NCBI GenBank assembly: GCA_949358305.1
Contig: OX442317.1
Coordinates: 1,302,001 to 1,366,000, forward strand
Origin: Strigamia acuminata
Lineage: Eukaryota; Arthropoda; Chilopoda; Geophilomorpha; Linotaeniidae
DNA length: 64,000 nucleotides
Direction: 5' to 3'
Positions 23,778 through 35,053 of the stretch are shown piece by piece; position 1 is the stretch's first letter, and every line of letters begins with the position of its first letter. Both the position numbers and the translations under genes were made by a program. The notes beneath the pieces were generated by a model. It had not been told where the DNA came from. It made no database searches and saw only the letters and a program-made list of their open reading frames with translations.

Positions 23778-26149
23778 TGCTCGAGTATGAAAGGAAATTG
23801 CTTCTAACACTTATTGAGTGTCAAATTTTGTATTTTGAAACATGTCATAACTATAATGTCCGTACTTACGATACGGATACAAGCCAGAGGTTTTACACAT
23901 TCAAATTTATGTTTACGTTGTGAGAAGTAGTATTTTTTCACAGAAAATTAAAGCCGATCTGAAGCGACTCCGACCATTTTGATAGAAATGATTATGTCGT
24001 TGGTAAATCGTGTAAGTTTTTTCTGTTTTTATTATTTGTTGATTGATTTTTAATATATTTTTTTAATATATTTTTTTAGATATTCGCAAAACCAATCGCT
24101 CGAGTCATTTTGTCGGAGGTTGTAAGTTGGTGGATCGTACAAATCTTCGGATGTTATTGTCCCGGCAAATGGACAGGGAAGGGATCACTAAATTTCGGCT
24201 TAGAAATTACGAATGAAAACTAAAGTGTTAGGTATTAGTGTTTCAGGCCGCCTTTGTCTCATGTTAATTTACTACTACCGGTACCTCTTATTTAAGCTGC
24301 AACGTTCTATCTTTTGCGATCAATTTACATTTTTCCGCCTGCCATTTGAATTTGAGCCTGGTTTTTTTCGGACCGAGGTAATTATAGTTAGAATGTTGAC
24401 CATAGCCGACGACTCTTGTGTAATATTTTACCTTATTTTTTTTGAGTGTTCACAAGTGTGATGTTTGTTTCCAAAATTGACTATTCGACTTTAGAAATTA
24501 GACAGACGTCGCATTTATGACGTAATAAAAAAAAAATGATCAATATAATATTATGCAAATTATCGTCTTGTTTTTTAGGTTTAAAGTTCATTCAGGTAAA
24601 AAATTGTTGATTATAAAACAATATGAAAGTTGTTAAACATTAATTGACCTACTTGAAAGAACGTACGGTTTTGAAATTTATTACAAATGTATTGCAAATG
24701 ATTTTTTGTTTTAATCAATTTTAATCAATTTAAGCTTCCAAATATTTATTTGAAATATGAAATTTCTTTTCAATTAAATCAAAATTAAATTTCCAAAAAA
24801 ATTCTGCTTCTGAATTAGTTTGTGAATCGCACGCGCACGGTTCTACTGGTTGCTCTTTCTCCGCACAAGACGATGACAGTGCGGGTGGCGGGACATGTGT
24901 TTGTGCTTACAGTTATCCTGAATGTCGCACTCTGCTAAACACATGATGCACATAGCCGTAATCCACATAATCCACATAATCCCCAGCAGGAGCCGAATGC
25001 ACCCACTGAGGACGATGCAAATTCTCTCATTAACGGAGGGTTAGTTGAATTTAGTATTTTTTTGCAATTTTTCAGTTGTATCAATTTCTTCCTGTCGTTT
25101 TTGATAGTTTTGTAGTCGGTATAAGTTCAATCTTTCATAGGAAATTAATTAAAATTGAATTTTCAGCTTTGAATCCTATGGAAAATTAACTCTTTTTCTT
25201 GCAAAAATTTAACCCTGACCTTTGGATAAATGAATGAAACCATGTACACTTTTGTGTCATTTGGTTGGTTTTTGCAAAGTTTGGTTATTTTTACAATGTA
25301 ATTATGTTTGGATTTATTTTTAACTGGTTCATCGTAAAAATGAGCTAATTTTTATATGATCTCACTTATTTTTTTTTTTTTTTTGATACAAAGTCCATTT
25401 ATAATCTGAGGCCAACTCGCACAGAGAAAATATTGTAATTTTGCCTATGTGTGATTGTGATGTGTGTTTACAGAAAATTAGTGAAAATTAGTTCTCTTTT
25501 TGATGGCAATGATGCACAACTTCCACATTTAAACTTAAACTCTTTGATGATATCACGTAGTTCATATCAGACTTTATGGAATTATGGCACACAATTTGAC
25601 AAAAAATTAATGAATAAATACATTTTCATTGGAATTCAAAAATCGCACTTAAATGTTAACCGACCACTCAGATTTAAGAAAACATTTTTCGAAACGAAAA
25701 TAAAATACAAAATGAATTTTTCATCCACTTGTAATAACATTCGTATTCCTATTTTTTGAATTTCACACTCGAAAAATAAAAATAATTCACATGTTTTCTT
25801 AGGCCGAATGTGTGTGGAATTGGTCGTTGTATTAGTCGTAAGTAGAAAGGGAAATAATTTTTTTGTTTAATATTATTTTTTTTATTTGCTGCTTTTGAAA
25901 CCTATCTGAATTTATATCTGCACCACTGATGAAAGAAGCACTAAGCATGGCCGTGCGATATTATCAGCGATGCTTTTAAAATTCAAGTGGTTCATTTAAT
26001 ATTATTATTGTTGTTGTTATCAATTTTTAATTGGAAGGAAAAAATAATAATTGCAATTTATTTTTCTTTTGAAATTAAAATTATTTAAATTTTTTTGTAC
26101 ACTAATTTGTTTTTTTAATTTGTTTTTTTTTTTTTTTTTTTTTTTTACA
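23778..26149. other. AT-rich intergenic DNA, no gene supported
   Basis: No coding exon could be supported. A somewhat GC-richer patch (24825-25030) includes repeated ataatccacataatcc and could be a promoter or exon edge for the downstream LRP region, but nothing decisive is visible. A long poly-T run ends at about 26146. Confidence 0.4.
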
Positions 26150-26920
26150 CAGCCATTTGCAGCAGATCGTGCGTTTTGGGTCGTTGCCAAGGTAACTAGA
26201 CCGAATGTATGCATGTGTGAAAATGGCCAATTAGCATTTAAGTGTGAGTTTTCGAGAACTTTTTCTCAATTGATTTTTACGTATACAAATTAAAGCGTTA
26301 TATTTATGAAGGACCAACGAGTCCTATGGATATTGACGACGAAAGAGTTTTTCAAATCAAGCGCTTCAATGGTGCCATAATTCGAACCGCCAGAAATGTA
26401 TCTGCAAATCGCGTTTTGCGAAGAACGTAATACGATAAAAATGTAAGTGATATCGCTGCGATTGCTTCGAAGGATGCACCTTAGATGATAATATATGCGT
26501 CGATATTGATGAGTATCGCGATTTAAATTAAATTACCGGCAAAACATGGACAGGTGAATAAACATTTAATGCCAGTGGTAATATTTATTTATTTATTTAT
26601 TTATTTAAATTTTGCGATTTAGATGTAAACGAGCGTCGGCGGCAGATGCAGCAACACTTTTGGGGTAGTTTTCGGTGCGAGTACGGCGACGGGTTCATCA
26701 TACGAGCCGATGGAAGAGCTTGTGTAGGTAAAATAAATTGTTTTGATTGATAGAATTGATTTGAATTGTTTCTTTTTCACGCCGATAACTAAATCGAGTT
26801 GTTGCTGTAGCGAGTCTATGACGACTTTCGAGTGGGGCACCGACTGTCAAGGATGCAGTAAAACAGGAAGCGATGATTTTCTCAATTTGTGTCCTCACGG
26901 TCCTGGCAGAACTCACGACG
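26150..26920 (+). pseudogene. LRP remnant: EGF-like modules
   Basis: Sub-part of the LRP region. YRCDCFEGCTLDDNICVDID (26451 on) is a calcium-binding EGF signature. GSFRCEYGDGFIIRADGRAC (near 26670-26725) is a second, with an extra G needed to join it to the preceding CSNTFG reading. CPHGPGRTHD ends the piece at about 26920, where megalins have a similar CPHGPG motif before an EGF module. The next bases are the 21-bp minisatellite. Confidence 0.6.
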
Positions 26921-28386
26921 CATTGCATAGGTGTTGCAAAGTATTGCATAGTTGTTGCAAAGTATTGCATAGGTGTTACATAGGTATTGCAAAGTATTGC
27001 ATAGGTGTTGTACAGATGTTGCATCGGTGTTGCAAAGTATTGCATAGGTATTGCAAAGTATTGCATAGGTATTGCAAAGTATTGCATAGGTATTGCAAAG
27101 TATTGCATAGGTATTGCAAAGTATTGTATAGGTATTGCAAAGTATTGCATAGGTATTGCACAGATGTTGCAAAGTATTGCATAGTGTTGCATAGGTGTTG
27201 CATAAGTATTGGCATAAGTGTTGCATAGGTGTTGCATAAGTATTGGCATAAGTGTTGCATAGGTGTTGCACAAATGTTGCAAAGTATTGCATAGGTGTTG
27301 CAAAGTATTGCATAGGTATTGCAAAGTATTGCATAGGTATTGCAAAGTATTGCATAGGTGTTGCACAGATGTTGCATAGGTATTGCAAAGTATTGCATAG
27401 GTATTGCACAGATGTTGCAAAGTATTGCATAGTGTTGCATAGGTGTTGCATAAGTATTGGCATAAGTGTTGCATAGGTGTTGCACAGATGTTGCAAAGTA
27501 TTGCATTGTGTTGCATAGGTGTTGCAAAGTATTGCATAGTGTTGCATAGGTGTTGCATAAGTATTGGCATAAGTGTTGCATAGGTGTTGCATAAGTATTG
27601 GCATAAGTGTTGCATAGGTGTTGCACAAATGTTGCAAAGTATTGCATAGTGTTGCATAGGTGTTGCAAAGTATTGCATAGGTATTGCAAAGTATTGCATA
27701 GGTATTGCAAAGTATTGCATAGGTATTGCAAAGTATTGCATAGGTGTTGCACAGATGTTGCATAGGTATTGCAAAGTATTGCATAGGTATTGCACAGATG
27801 TTGCAAAGTATTGCATAGTGTTGCATAGGTGTTGCATAAGTATTGGCATAAGTGTTGCATAGGTGTTGCACAGATGTTGCAAAGTATTGCATTGTGTTGC
27901 ATAGGTGTTGCAAAGTATTGCATAGGTATTGCAAAGTATTACATAGGTGTTGCACCGATGTTGGATAGGTATTGCACCGATGTTGGATAGGTATTGCAAG
28001 GTATTGCATAGGTGTTGCACAGATGTTGCAAAGTATTGCATAGTGTTGCATAGGTGTTGCAAAGTATTGCATAGGTGTTGCAAAGTATTGCATAGGTGTT
28101 GCAAAGTATTGCATAGTTGTTGCAAAGTATTGCATAGGTGTTGCAAAGTATTGCATAGGTGTTGCAAAGTATTGCATAGGTGTTGCAAAGTATTGCATAG
28201 GTGTTACATAGGTATTGCAAAGTATTGCATAGGTGTTGTACAGATGTTGCATCGGTGTTGCAAAGTATTGCATAATTATTGCAAAGTATTGCATAGGTGT
28301 TGCATAATTATTGCAAAGTATTGCATAGGTGTTGCATAATTATTGCAAAGTATTGCATAGGTGTTGCATAGGTGTTGCAAAGTATT
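26921..28386. repeat. 21-bp minisatellite (ttgcaaagta/ttgcataggtg), about 70 copies
   Basis: Two half-units, ttgcaaagta (10 bp) and ttgcataggtg (11 bp), alternate to give a 21-bp period; for example caaag recurs at 28081, 28102 and 28123. Variants include ttgcacagatg, ttgcataagtattggcataa and ttggataggt. Blocks of variants recur at about 0.36-0.39 kb, so there is higher-order structure. The array sits between LRP-like exons, presumably in an intron. Because 21 is divisible by three, long stop-free frames arise on both strands. Confidence 0.93.
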
Positions 28387-29130
28387 TAGCGGGAGTTTTC
28401 AAGTGTTATAAGTGCTTTCATTGATGTTACTAGCGATTGCCCTGAAGGATTGGACGAAATGACAGAATGTCGTAAGTGATTTTGATAATTTTTTTTAAAG
28501 TTTTTTTTTTAAGTTTTTGAGAAACTCATCTTTGTTGAATTTCGTTGCGAGGATTCTGGACAACGAATTCCCCGTCTTGGGTTTGCGACGGAGGCAACGA
28601 CTGCGGCGATACGAACGCTTCGGACGAACACCCGGAACAAGGCTGTGGTAATTTTGAATCGATTTATCATTATCGCACATTGGCAAAGCGGGCATGGACG
28701 GACGTAACTCGTGAGTGCTCATCAACGCTTTGACGATTTCTTTCGAGACCAAAGAGATTTTCTGAGACGATGCTCGCGAAGATTACATCGCCGTTTCCAA
28801 TTTAGAAGGAACGGACAAGCGAATTGTACCTACCAGAGGCACGAAGTTGCTGCTTTTGAGTTTAATAATAATTACCGTAATAATCGTTTGTAATCATGTA
28901 ATTGTGTTTTTGAGGACCCCAGAATTCGTTGCATCACATTTTCGCGCTCACCGTGTTCGAGGATTACATATTTTGGACCGATTGGGAGACGAAAACCGTG
29001 GAAAGGTGTCATGAATACACGGGAAATGATCGGAAAACGATCGTGAAGACTATACACAGGCCGATGGACATTCACGTTTATCATCCGTATCGACAGCAGC
29101 CGCGAGAGTTTGATTTTAGAATGTAGAAAT
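28387..29130 (+). pseudogene. LRP remnant: LDLa pieces and YWTD propeller blades
   Basis: Reading past the minisatellite gives DVTSDCPEGLDEMTEC, then CDGGNDCGDTNASDEHPEQG (LDLa calcium-site pattern), which needs a frame change near 28575 to join its first half. Next come EDYIAVSNLEGTDKRIVPTR (28765-28850) and [18 protein letters not shown] (28950-29010), two blades of an LDL-receptor class B propeller, ending with [15 protein letters not shown] at about 29100. These are the usual blade and exit motifs of LRPs. Confidence 0.7.
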
Positions 29131-29159
29131 TCGTTTTGGATTGATTTGGTTTTGTTTTT

Positions 29160-30720
29160 TTAGTTAAAGGGCCTAATCCGAGCGAAAATAATGGCGGTTG
29201 TCACAAGTTGTGTTTGCTGTCACCCGGAGGTGGACGGAAATGCGCTTGTCCTGAGAATTACATTCTCGCGTCGGACGGGATTTCGTGCACGAATAACTGC
29301 ACTAGTTCGCAGTTTGTGTGCGCGTCGACACACAAATGCATTCCGTTTTGGTGGCGGTGCGACACCCAAGACGATTGCGGCGACGCGTCGGACGAACCAC
29401 CCGATTGTCCACCTTTTAGCTAATTTGTTCTATCGAGGCGAGAAATGGATGGATTTGAATTTTGATGAATTTTGATTTTTGCAGACGAATACACGCGTTT
29501 GTCGAGTCAATTCAAGTGCTCCGCGAATGGGACGGTCCAGTCACGATGTATTCCGGCAACGGGCCTGTGTGACGGCCATGCGGATTGCCCGAACGAAGTA
29601 GACGAACAAAACTGCCGTAGTATTTTTTGTTTGTTGAATTTTTAGTCGATTTTTATTTATTTTCAATTTTAGCTCCTCAAACTTGTCCATCGCCGAATCA
29701 ATTTACGTGCGACAACGATAAATGCATTCCTAACGTGTGGGTCTGCGATCGCGACGATGATTGCGGAGATAAATCCGACGAACCGAGCAATTGCAGTAAG
29801 ATTTCGTGGATTAACGTGCGGAAAAAAGTTTTAAATTAATTTTTTTTTTCTTTTTTAGCTGATCGGCAATGTCCGTCCAACCAATTTGGTTGCATTCCAA
29901 TGTCGTGGAAATGCGACGGCAATCAAGATTGCAGTCAAGGCGAATCCGAGCCTTCCACGTCGTTTTTTAAAATTAATTAACCGATTAATTGATTGATTTT
30001 TACTTAGCGGGACATCGGAATTGCTCGGAGAGTGAATTCCGTTGCAAAAGCGGACGGTGTATCAGAAGTAGTTGGAGATGCAACGGAGAATACAATTGCG
30101 AGGATCAAAGCGACGAAGCAAATTGTAATGTCACGTGTCAAGCAAACGCCGCGTTTCTGCATTTTTGCCGAATGGTATTGCGACGGGGACACGGATTGCG
30201 CCGACGGATCCGACGAAAAAGATTGCGGTGCGTAATTCGAAGGATGAATTAATCGGAATTTAATTTAATTTTGATCGGCAGATCGGACGTGCAAACCCCG
30301 CGAATTTGTTTGTCACAACGGGGAATGTATTTCTCTCCTGTGGCACTGCGATGGCATGTCGGATTGTTTGGACGAATCGGTCGAAGACCCCAAAGATTGC
30401 GGTAATTTGTTCGGAATGAAAAAATTGAAATTTTGCGCTTTTATTTGGTCAGATGCATTGGCTTGCAAGCCTGGTCGTTTCAGGTGCAGGAATCAAACTT
30501 GTATTTCATTCGCGAAGATATGCAACGGATCGGACGAAAATCCCGACATTTGTAAGTATCGTGCGGTTAAAATTGAACAGTTTGTCATTTTATTCGGTCC
30601 AACAGGCAACCATACGCATCTCATTTCCAATGTGCGAGCGGTCACTGCATTCCAAAAACACTCGTTTGCGACCATTTGGACGACTGCGGGAATAATTCCG
30701 ACGAGAGGAATTGCGGTGAA
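29160..30720 (+). pseudogene. LRP remnant: EGF module and a run of about nine LDLa repeats
   Basis: [20 protein letters not shown] (EGF after a propeller) runs directly into [19 protein letters not shown] and [17 protein letters not shown]. Further LDLa repeats follow in separate short exons: about 29485-29617, 29673-29794, 29858-29965 (shortened), 30008-30122, 30123-30230, 30282-30401, 30452-30553 (shortened, CNGSDENPD) and 30604-30715. Most keep the C-D-x3-D-C-x2-x-S-D-E calcium cage. Exon borders with short introns and AG acceptors are recognisable. This is the best-preserved part. Confidence 0.75.
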
Positions 30721-30769
30721 TGGATTAATGGATTAATAGATTAATTAATTAATATTTTTGTTTGATGAG

Positions 30770-31585
30770 TTGGGGAAAGAGCAAAACATGCGAAGCCAAA
30801 GGAAATCCTGCGTATCTAATTATTGCATCCGAAAATGAACTTTGACGAATAAACCCGTACAAACCGTCCCAAATGATGACCGAGGAGAGCGGGCGAGACG
30901 AGAGCGCCATTTTACACAACAGCATGCAAACGAGTAGAATCGACGCGCTGGACATCTGTTTTAGCGACGGAACCGTCACCGTAAAAACCGAATGCGCACA
31001 TTTGTTGAATTGATTCATTGTGCTTGTAAACGACAGGTGTTTTGGACCAACCAACACTCCAAGGCCATTCTCAGCCACATCGTGCCCAACTTGACGCTCC
31101 GCAACGCCGCCAGTCGCTCGCGCCGAGTACGGAGACGGTCTTTCAAGGAGGTGGTCACGAAATCACGAATCTGATGGAACCGCGCAGCATCGCCGTCGAT
31201 TGGGTCGGGAAACACATTTATTGGGTCGACTCTGGCGACGGTAGTATCGGGATGGCAAATTTAGACGGATCGCAGAGGAAAACGTTGATTGCCGATTTAT
31301 TGGACAAACCGCACGACGTCGTCGTTGCCCCCGAATCAAAGTCTGTTGAAAAATTTAATTTAATTTTAATGTTTAATTTTTTTTAAATTTTTTTTAAATT
31401 TTTTTTAGTCTCATGTTTTGGACCGATTGGGGTTTGACCGATAAGATTGAAGTGGCGCGACTCGATGGTACGAACAGACGAGTTTTGGTGGACAAAGACG
31501 TGCAGTGGCCGACGGGAATCACGATCGATTATCTCGCAAAGAGATTGTATAGGACGGATCCGAAAGCGGCGACCGGATGATCAGT
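30770..31585 (+). pseudogene. LRP remnant: second YWTD propeller, broken
   Basis: GNPAYLIIASENELR-like and IDALDICFSDGTVTV readings (30795-30985) are followed, in another frame, by EPRSIAVDWVGKHIYWVDSG (31175-31240), then FWTDWGLTDKIEVARLDGTN and WPTGITIDYLAKRLYRTDP (31412-31560). The last blade has R in place of the W of YWTD and hits TGA at 31578. Confidence 0.7.
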
Positions 31586-32075
31586 TGAGGTGCCGCATCG
31601 GCACGTGCATCAACAAGGCGCATTGTTGCGATTTTGACCCCGACTGTCCCGACGTGAGCGACGAAATGGATTGATGAACACAACGACTGCTGGGATCGAT
31701 CCGACGAACAAGATTGTCCCACGGGTTCGCAACGGCTCGAATCGAAATAAATGAATGCGTGATTAATTTTTTTTGTTTTTTTGAAGCTTGGTCAACTGCG
31801 TGTCCGGCAAATGCGTTCCAGTGTCGGAACGGGCGTTGTATACCCGTTAATTGGCGGTGCGATCGCGACGACGATTGCAACGATCCGGAAAACGGAGGCT
31901 TGAGGTCGGATGAACAGAATTGCAGTAATTTAATTTTGATTTAATTTTGTGTTTTGTATTTTTTTTTTAAGAATACACGTGCAGACCGGACCAATTTAGA
32001 TGTAATTGACAAAAAGGCGCCCAAGGAAGATGCAACGATGATTGTGATCAAGCAGAGGGAATTCTTGTTCCTCAA
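31586..32075 (+). pseudogene. LRP remnant: last LDLa repeats before the HD-PTP segment
   Basis: RCRIGTCINKAHCCDFDPDC and PDVSDEMD (31586-31675), then [20 protein letters not shown] and [20 protein letters not shown] (31800-31925), then TCRPDQFRCN followed by TGA at 32007 and GRCNDDCDQAEG (about 32025-32060). The final repeat is shortened. No stop, polyA signal or membrane span follows. HD-PTP similarity begins about 40 bp later. Confidence 0.65.
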
Positions 32076-32879
32076 GAAAGTATTTCCGTCAGTTCTTCAA
32101 GTTTTGTTTGACTGGCGCACTTGAAAGCGAACGAATCGAACAACGTGTTGCATAAAGCGATGAACGTTAATTTGGCGAATTTGCGCCTTTGGAGAAACTC
32201 GAAAAAGTGATTCCGTCGGTTGGAATTCTCGACTGTAGATTTGCGATTTGAATGGATTTTGTTGTGGAGGAAATTTATTTTTTTTAATTCATTTTTTTAG
32301 CGCCTAATGATGAAGGGGTCGCGAGTCAGCTCAAACATCTGTTGGCCAAAGTGGAAGAGATGAAAAATCGACGGCACATGTTTGAGAATCAATTGAGAGA
32401 TCAAATTCAAAAGGATGATATTACTAAGCAGCTTGTAGCGCACGGAGAAGATAATGTTAATGTAATAGAAATTAGAAAATACTTTTTTGTTTTGTTTTTT
32501 ATTTTGTTTTCATTTTTTTTTTACGAATTGTTCGAGCGTGAATTGAAGAAGTATCAACCGTTGACCACTCTTCTCGAACAGAATTTGGCGGCTCAAGACA
32601 ATATTTTCCGTGCACTCACCGATGCTAATCGCTGACATTCGGAAAGCCAACAATGATTTGTTTCAAAAGTATCACGGCTCGTTTCAGGGCAATGTTTGCA
32701 ACAATTGTGCATCGATATCTTTAAAAAAATGCATTTTTCACAGAAAACAGTTTTTTTTTTTTTTTTGTTATTTACGGTTTATGGTTATTTACGTAAACAT
32801 TGTGGATTTTTTTAAAACTAGAAAACTGATTATTTACGTGAAAAATGCTGTTTGTTACTCGAAAACGCTGTTTTTTACT

Positions 32880-33075
32880 TGAAAAATGCTGTTTCTTACT
32901 TGTAAAATGCTGTTTCTTACTTGTAAAATGCTGTTTCTTACTTGTAAAATGCTGTTTCTTACTTGTAAAGTGCTGTTTCTTACTTGTAAAATGCTGTTTC
33001 TTACTTGTAAAATGCTGTTTCTTACTTGTAAAATGCTGTTTCTTACTTGTAAAATGCTGTTTCTTACTTGAAAAA
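32880..33075. repeat. 21-bp minisatellite in HD-PTP intron
   Basis: ttgtaaaatgctgtttcttac repeats at exact 21-bp steps (gtaaaatg at 32902, 32923 and onward), about nine copies. The open frames across it (LVKCCFL repeats) are artefacts of the period being divisible by three. Confidence 0.92.
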
Positions 33076-33670
33076 TGCTATTTCTTTACATGAAAAATGC
33101 TATTTTTTTACATGAAAAATGCTATTTTTTTACATGAAAAATGCTATTTTTTTACATGAAAAATGCTATTTTTTTACATGAAAAATGCTATTTTTTTACA
33201 TGAAAAATGCTATTTTTTTACATGAAAAATGCTATTTTTTTACATGAAAAATGCTATTTTTTTACATGAAAAATGCTATTTTTTTACATGAAAAATGCTA
33301 TTTTTTTACATGAAAAATGCTATTTTTTTACATGAAAAATGCTATTTTTTTACATGAAAAATGCTATTTTTTTACATAAAAAATGCTATTTTTTTACATG
33401 AAAAATGCTATTTTTTTACATGAAAAATGCTATTTTTTTACATGAAAAATGCTATTTTTCATGAAAAATGCTATTTTTTTACATGAAAAATGCTATTTTT
33501 TTACATGAAAAATGCTATTTTTTTACATGAAAAATGCTATTTTTTTACATGAAAAATGCTATTTTTTTACATGAAAAATGCTATTTTTTTACATGAAAAA
33601 TGCTATTTTTTTACATGAAAAATGCTATTTTTTTACATGAAAAATGCTATTTTTTTACATGAAAAATGCA
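33076..33670. repeat. 22-bp minisatellite in HD-PTP intron, about 26 copies
   Basis: aaaaatgctatttttttaca followed by tg repeats every 22 bp (aaaaatgct at 33181, 33203 and onward), nearly identical. One shortened copy lies near 33455-33475 and one acataaaa variant near 33375. It is clearly derived from the adjoining 21-bp unit (shared aaatgct core). Confidence 0.93.
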
Positions 33671-34206
33671 TTTTTCATCTAAACATGCTTTTTTGAGTAT
33701 TTTGTTCGTTTTGAAAAATGTTTAAAGCTCATCTTTATTTTCTTGACAGGCGTAATTCTACGATCCACTCACTGATCTCTTCGTTCGAGATCTACGAAGA
33801 TTTGATCGCCAAATCGAACAAAGGCTGCGAATTCTACCGAAAACTCGAATCCAACGTGAACAAACTCCTGCAGCGAACCAAAAGCATATGCGCCGTACAA
33901 GAGGAGGAACGTCAACAACTCCTCAGCAAAAACACGGAAAAAACCAAAAGTGAGCTCCAACAAACCTCAACAACAACAAAACAAAACAAAGCAAATAACC
34001 AAAACCAAACTCCATTCGTTCCAGTTGCAAAAACGCCGACACCAACAACCGCGCCCAACCCAACCACAACCGACCCACACTCAAAGACTACCTCCCATAC
34101 ATGCAAAACAGTCGCCACCACCCCCAAATTCCCGACCCCCAAAACGAGCGCGCCGATTCGTATTTTTCGGCGTACACGAACAGCGGCGACGCGGTCGGGA
34201 GTTCGT

Positions 34207-34620
34207 ACATAGCAACTTTTCCCGAAATCGCAACCTCACTTCAAACACCCATAAAAAGAAAACCATACACAAGAAACCTCCCAAACTCCTTTTGGCACTT
34301 CCTTGACTCATCCCTAAGACACTCACCAAGTTTCAGGACCTCGCACCTTCAGATACTTGAGTTACACACTCACAAACATAGCAACTTTTCCCGAAATCGC
34401 AACCTCACTTCAAACACCCATAAAAAAAAAACCATACACAAGAAACCTCCCAAACTTTTTTTGGCACTTTCTTGACTCATCCCTAAGACACTCACCAAGT
34501 TTCAGGACCTCGCACCTTCAGATACTTGAGTTACACACTCACAAACATAGCAACTTTTCCCGAAATCGCAACCTCACTTCAAACACCCATAAAAAAAAAG
34601 CCATACACAAGAAACCTCCC
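34207..34620. repeat. Satellite array, left end (about 2.5 A-type monomers)
   Basis: The 169-bp satellite starts abruptly at about 34207 with tagcaacttttcccgaaatc, directly after HD-PTP-like coding sequence. It runs until the retroelement inserted after gaaacctccc. The interrupted monomer resumes at 37561. Confidence 0.92.
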
Positions 34621-34752
34621 TGTGAGCGATAGCTCCCCCTGGGGGTCATTTCGAGACTTGTTCTATCTTTTGTATGATTGGTTCTAGGTTTTATGAATAA
34701 ATCAGTCTAGTTTAGACAATCATCTTGATCGGTTGTCTTTATCATTCTCACA
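34621..34752 (+). repeat. 5' LTR
   Basis: Begins tgtgagcgatagctccccct and ends attctcaca. It contains an AATAAA polyadenylation signal at 34696-34701 and a ccccctggggg palindrome at 34635-34645. Short for a gypsy-type LTR. Confidence 0.93.
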
Positions 34753-34763
34753 TGGCGCAGTCG
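34753..34763 (+). promoter_or_regulatory. Primer binding site, tRNA-Ser type
   Basis: tggcgcagtcg directly abuts the 5' LTR. It is complementary to a tRNA 3' end CGACTGCG-CCA, as found in many invertebrate serine tRNAs. The following bases (acat) do not extend the match in the usual way. Confidence 0.7.
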
Positions 34764-35053
34764 ACATAAAAAGACTTTGGGGAAGGTGAAATAGTTGAAA
34801 CAGTTGGAAATTGATGACGGCAATTTGGATGAAGAGCGCGTGGGCTTAACATTTTCGAAAATCGAGTTGCGGAGAAATTTGGGGACGGAGACGAAGGAGA
34901 CGACGCGCGTTACACGTGGAAAACGTCCAGATAACGTTCGATTTGGAGACGGAGACGTATATAAGCAGTTGAAAAGTTGTTGGTGATCATTGTCGGTGGT
35001 TGACGAGATCGGTGATTGTTGTTGAAAATTTTGCGAAACACGTGGCGGACGTA

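Larger units (their letters stand above)
26150..32075 (+). pseudogene. LRP/megalin-type LDL-receptor-related gene, fragmentary
   Basis: Short exons separated by mostly 40-90-bp introns encode the modules of giant endocytic receptors (LRP1/LRP2, lrp-1 in nematodes). In order these are EGF-like pieces, an LCPHGPGRTHD motif, an LDLa end, YWTD propeller blades, an EGF module ([17 protein letters not shown]), about nine LDLa repeats, a second set of YWTD blades and about three more LDLa repeats. The reading frame is broken repeatedly: frame changes near 26680, 28575 and 31580, in-frame stops at 31578 and 32007, and the YWTD core mutated to YRTD near 31550. There is no start, transmembrane segment or cytoplasmic tail in the window. 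Retained introns mean it is not a processed copy. Intact frames in DUF229 and the retroelement argue against simple base-calling error, though that is not excluded. Confidence 0.75.
32112..34206 (+). pseudogene. HD-PTP/PTPN23-like (Bro1-family phosphatase) fragment, V-domain region
   Basis: HD-PTP is a Bro1-domain ESCRT adaptor for endosomal sorting (ego-2 in C. elegans). Segments in order match its V-shaped coiled-coil domain: SNNVLHKAMNVNLANLR (32133-32185), PLEKLEKVIPSVG after a frame change, LAKVEEMKNRRHMFENQLRD and IQKDDITKQLV (32301-32462), KKYQPLTTLLEQNLAAQDN (32550 on), ADIRKANNDLFQKYHGSF after a one-base shift at about 32628, and FEIYEDLIAKSNKGCEFYRK plus LLQRTKSICAVQEEERQQLL (33780-33930). 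A proline-rich stretch follows an intron at about 33950-34024 and includes RPTLKDYLPYMQNSRHHPQ. The N-terminal Bro1 domain and C-terminal phosphatase are absent. The right edge is cut by satellite DNA at about 34207. Confidence 0.72.

Noticed and set aside
26698-28294. Long minus-strand open frames of up to 496 codons (QHLCNTL repeats)
   Set aside because: The 21-bp repeat is seven codons long, so any stop-free unit gives a long frame. Several frames on both strands are open at once.
33718-34212. A separate 164-aa gene starting at ATG 33718
   Set aside because: The first codons lie in intron sequence before a ttgacag acceptor. The rest is the HD-PTP exon, and the Thr/Pro-rich tail is intron or another frame.
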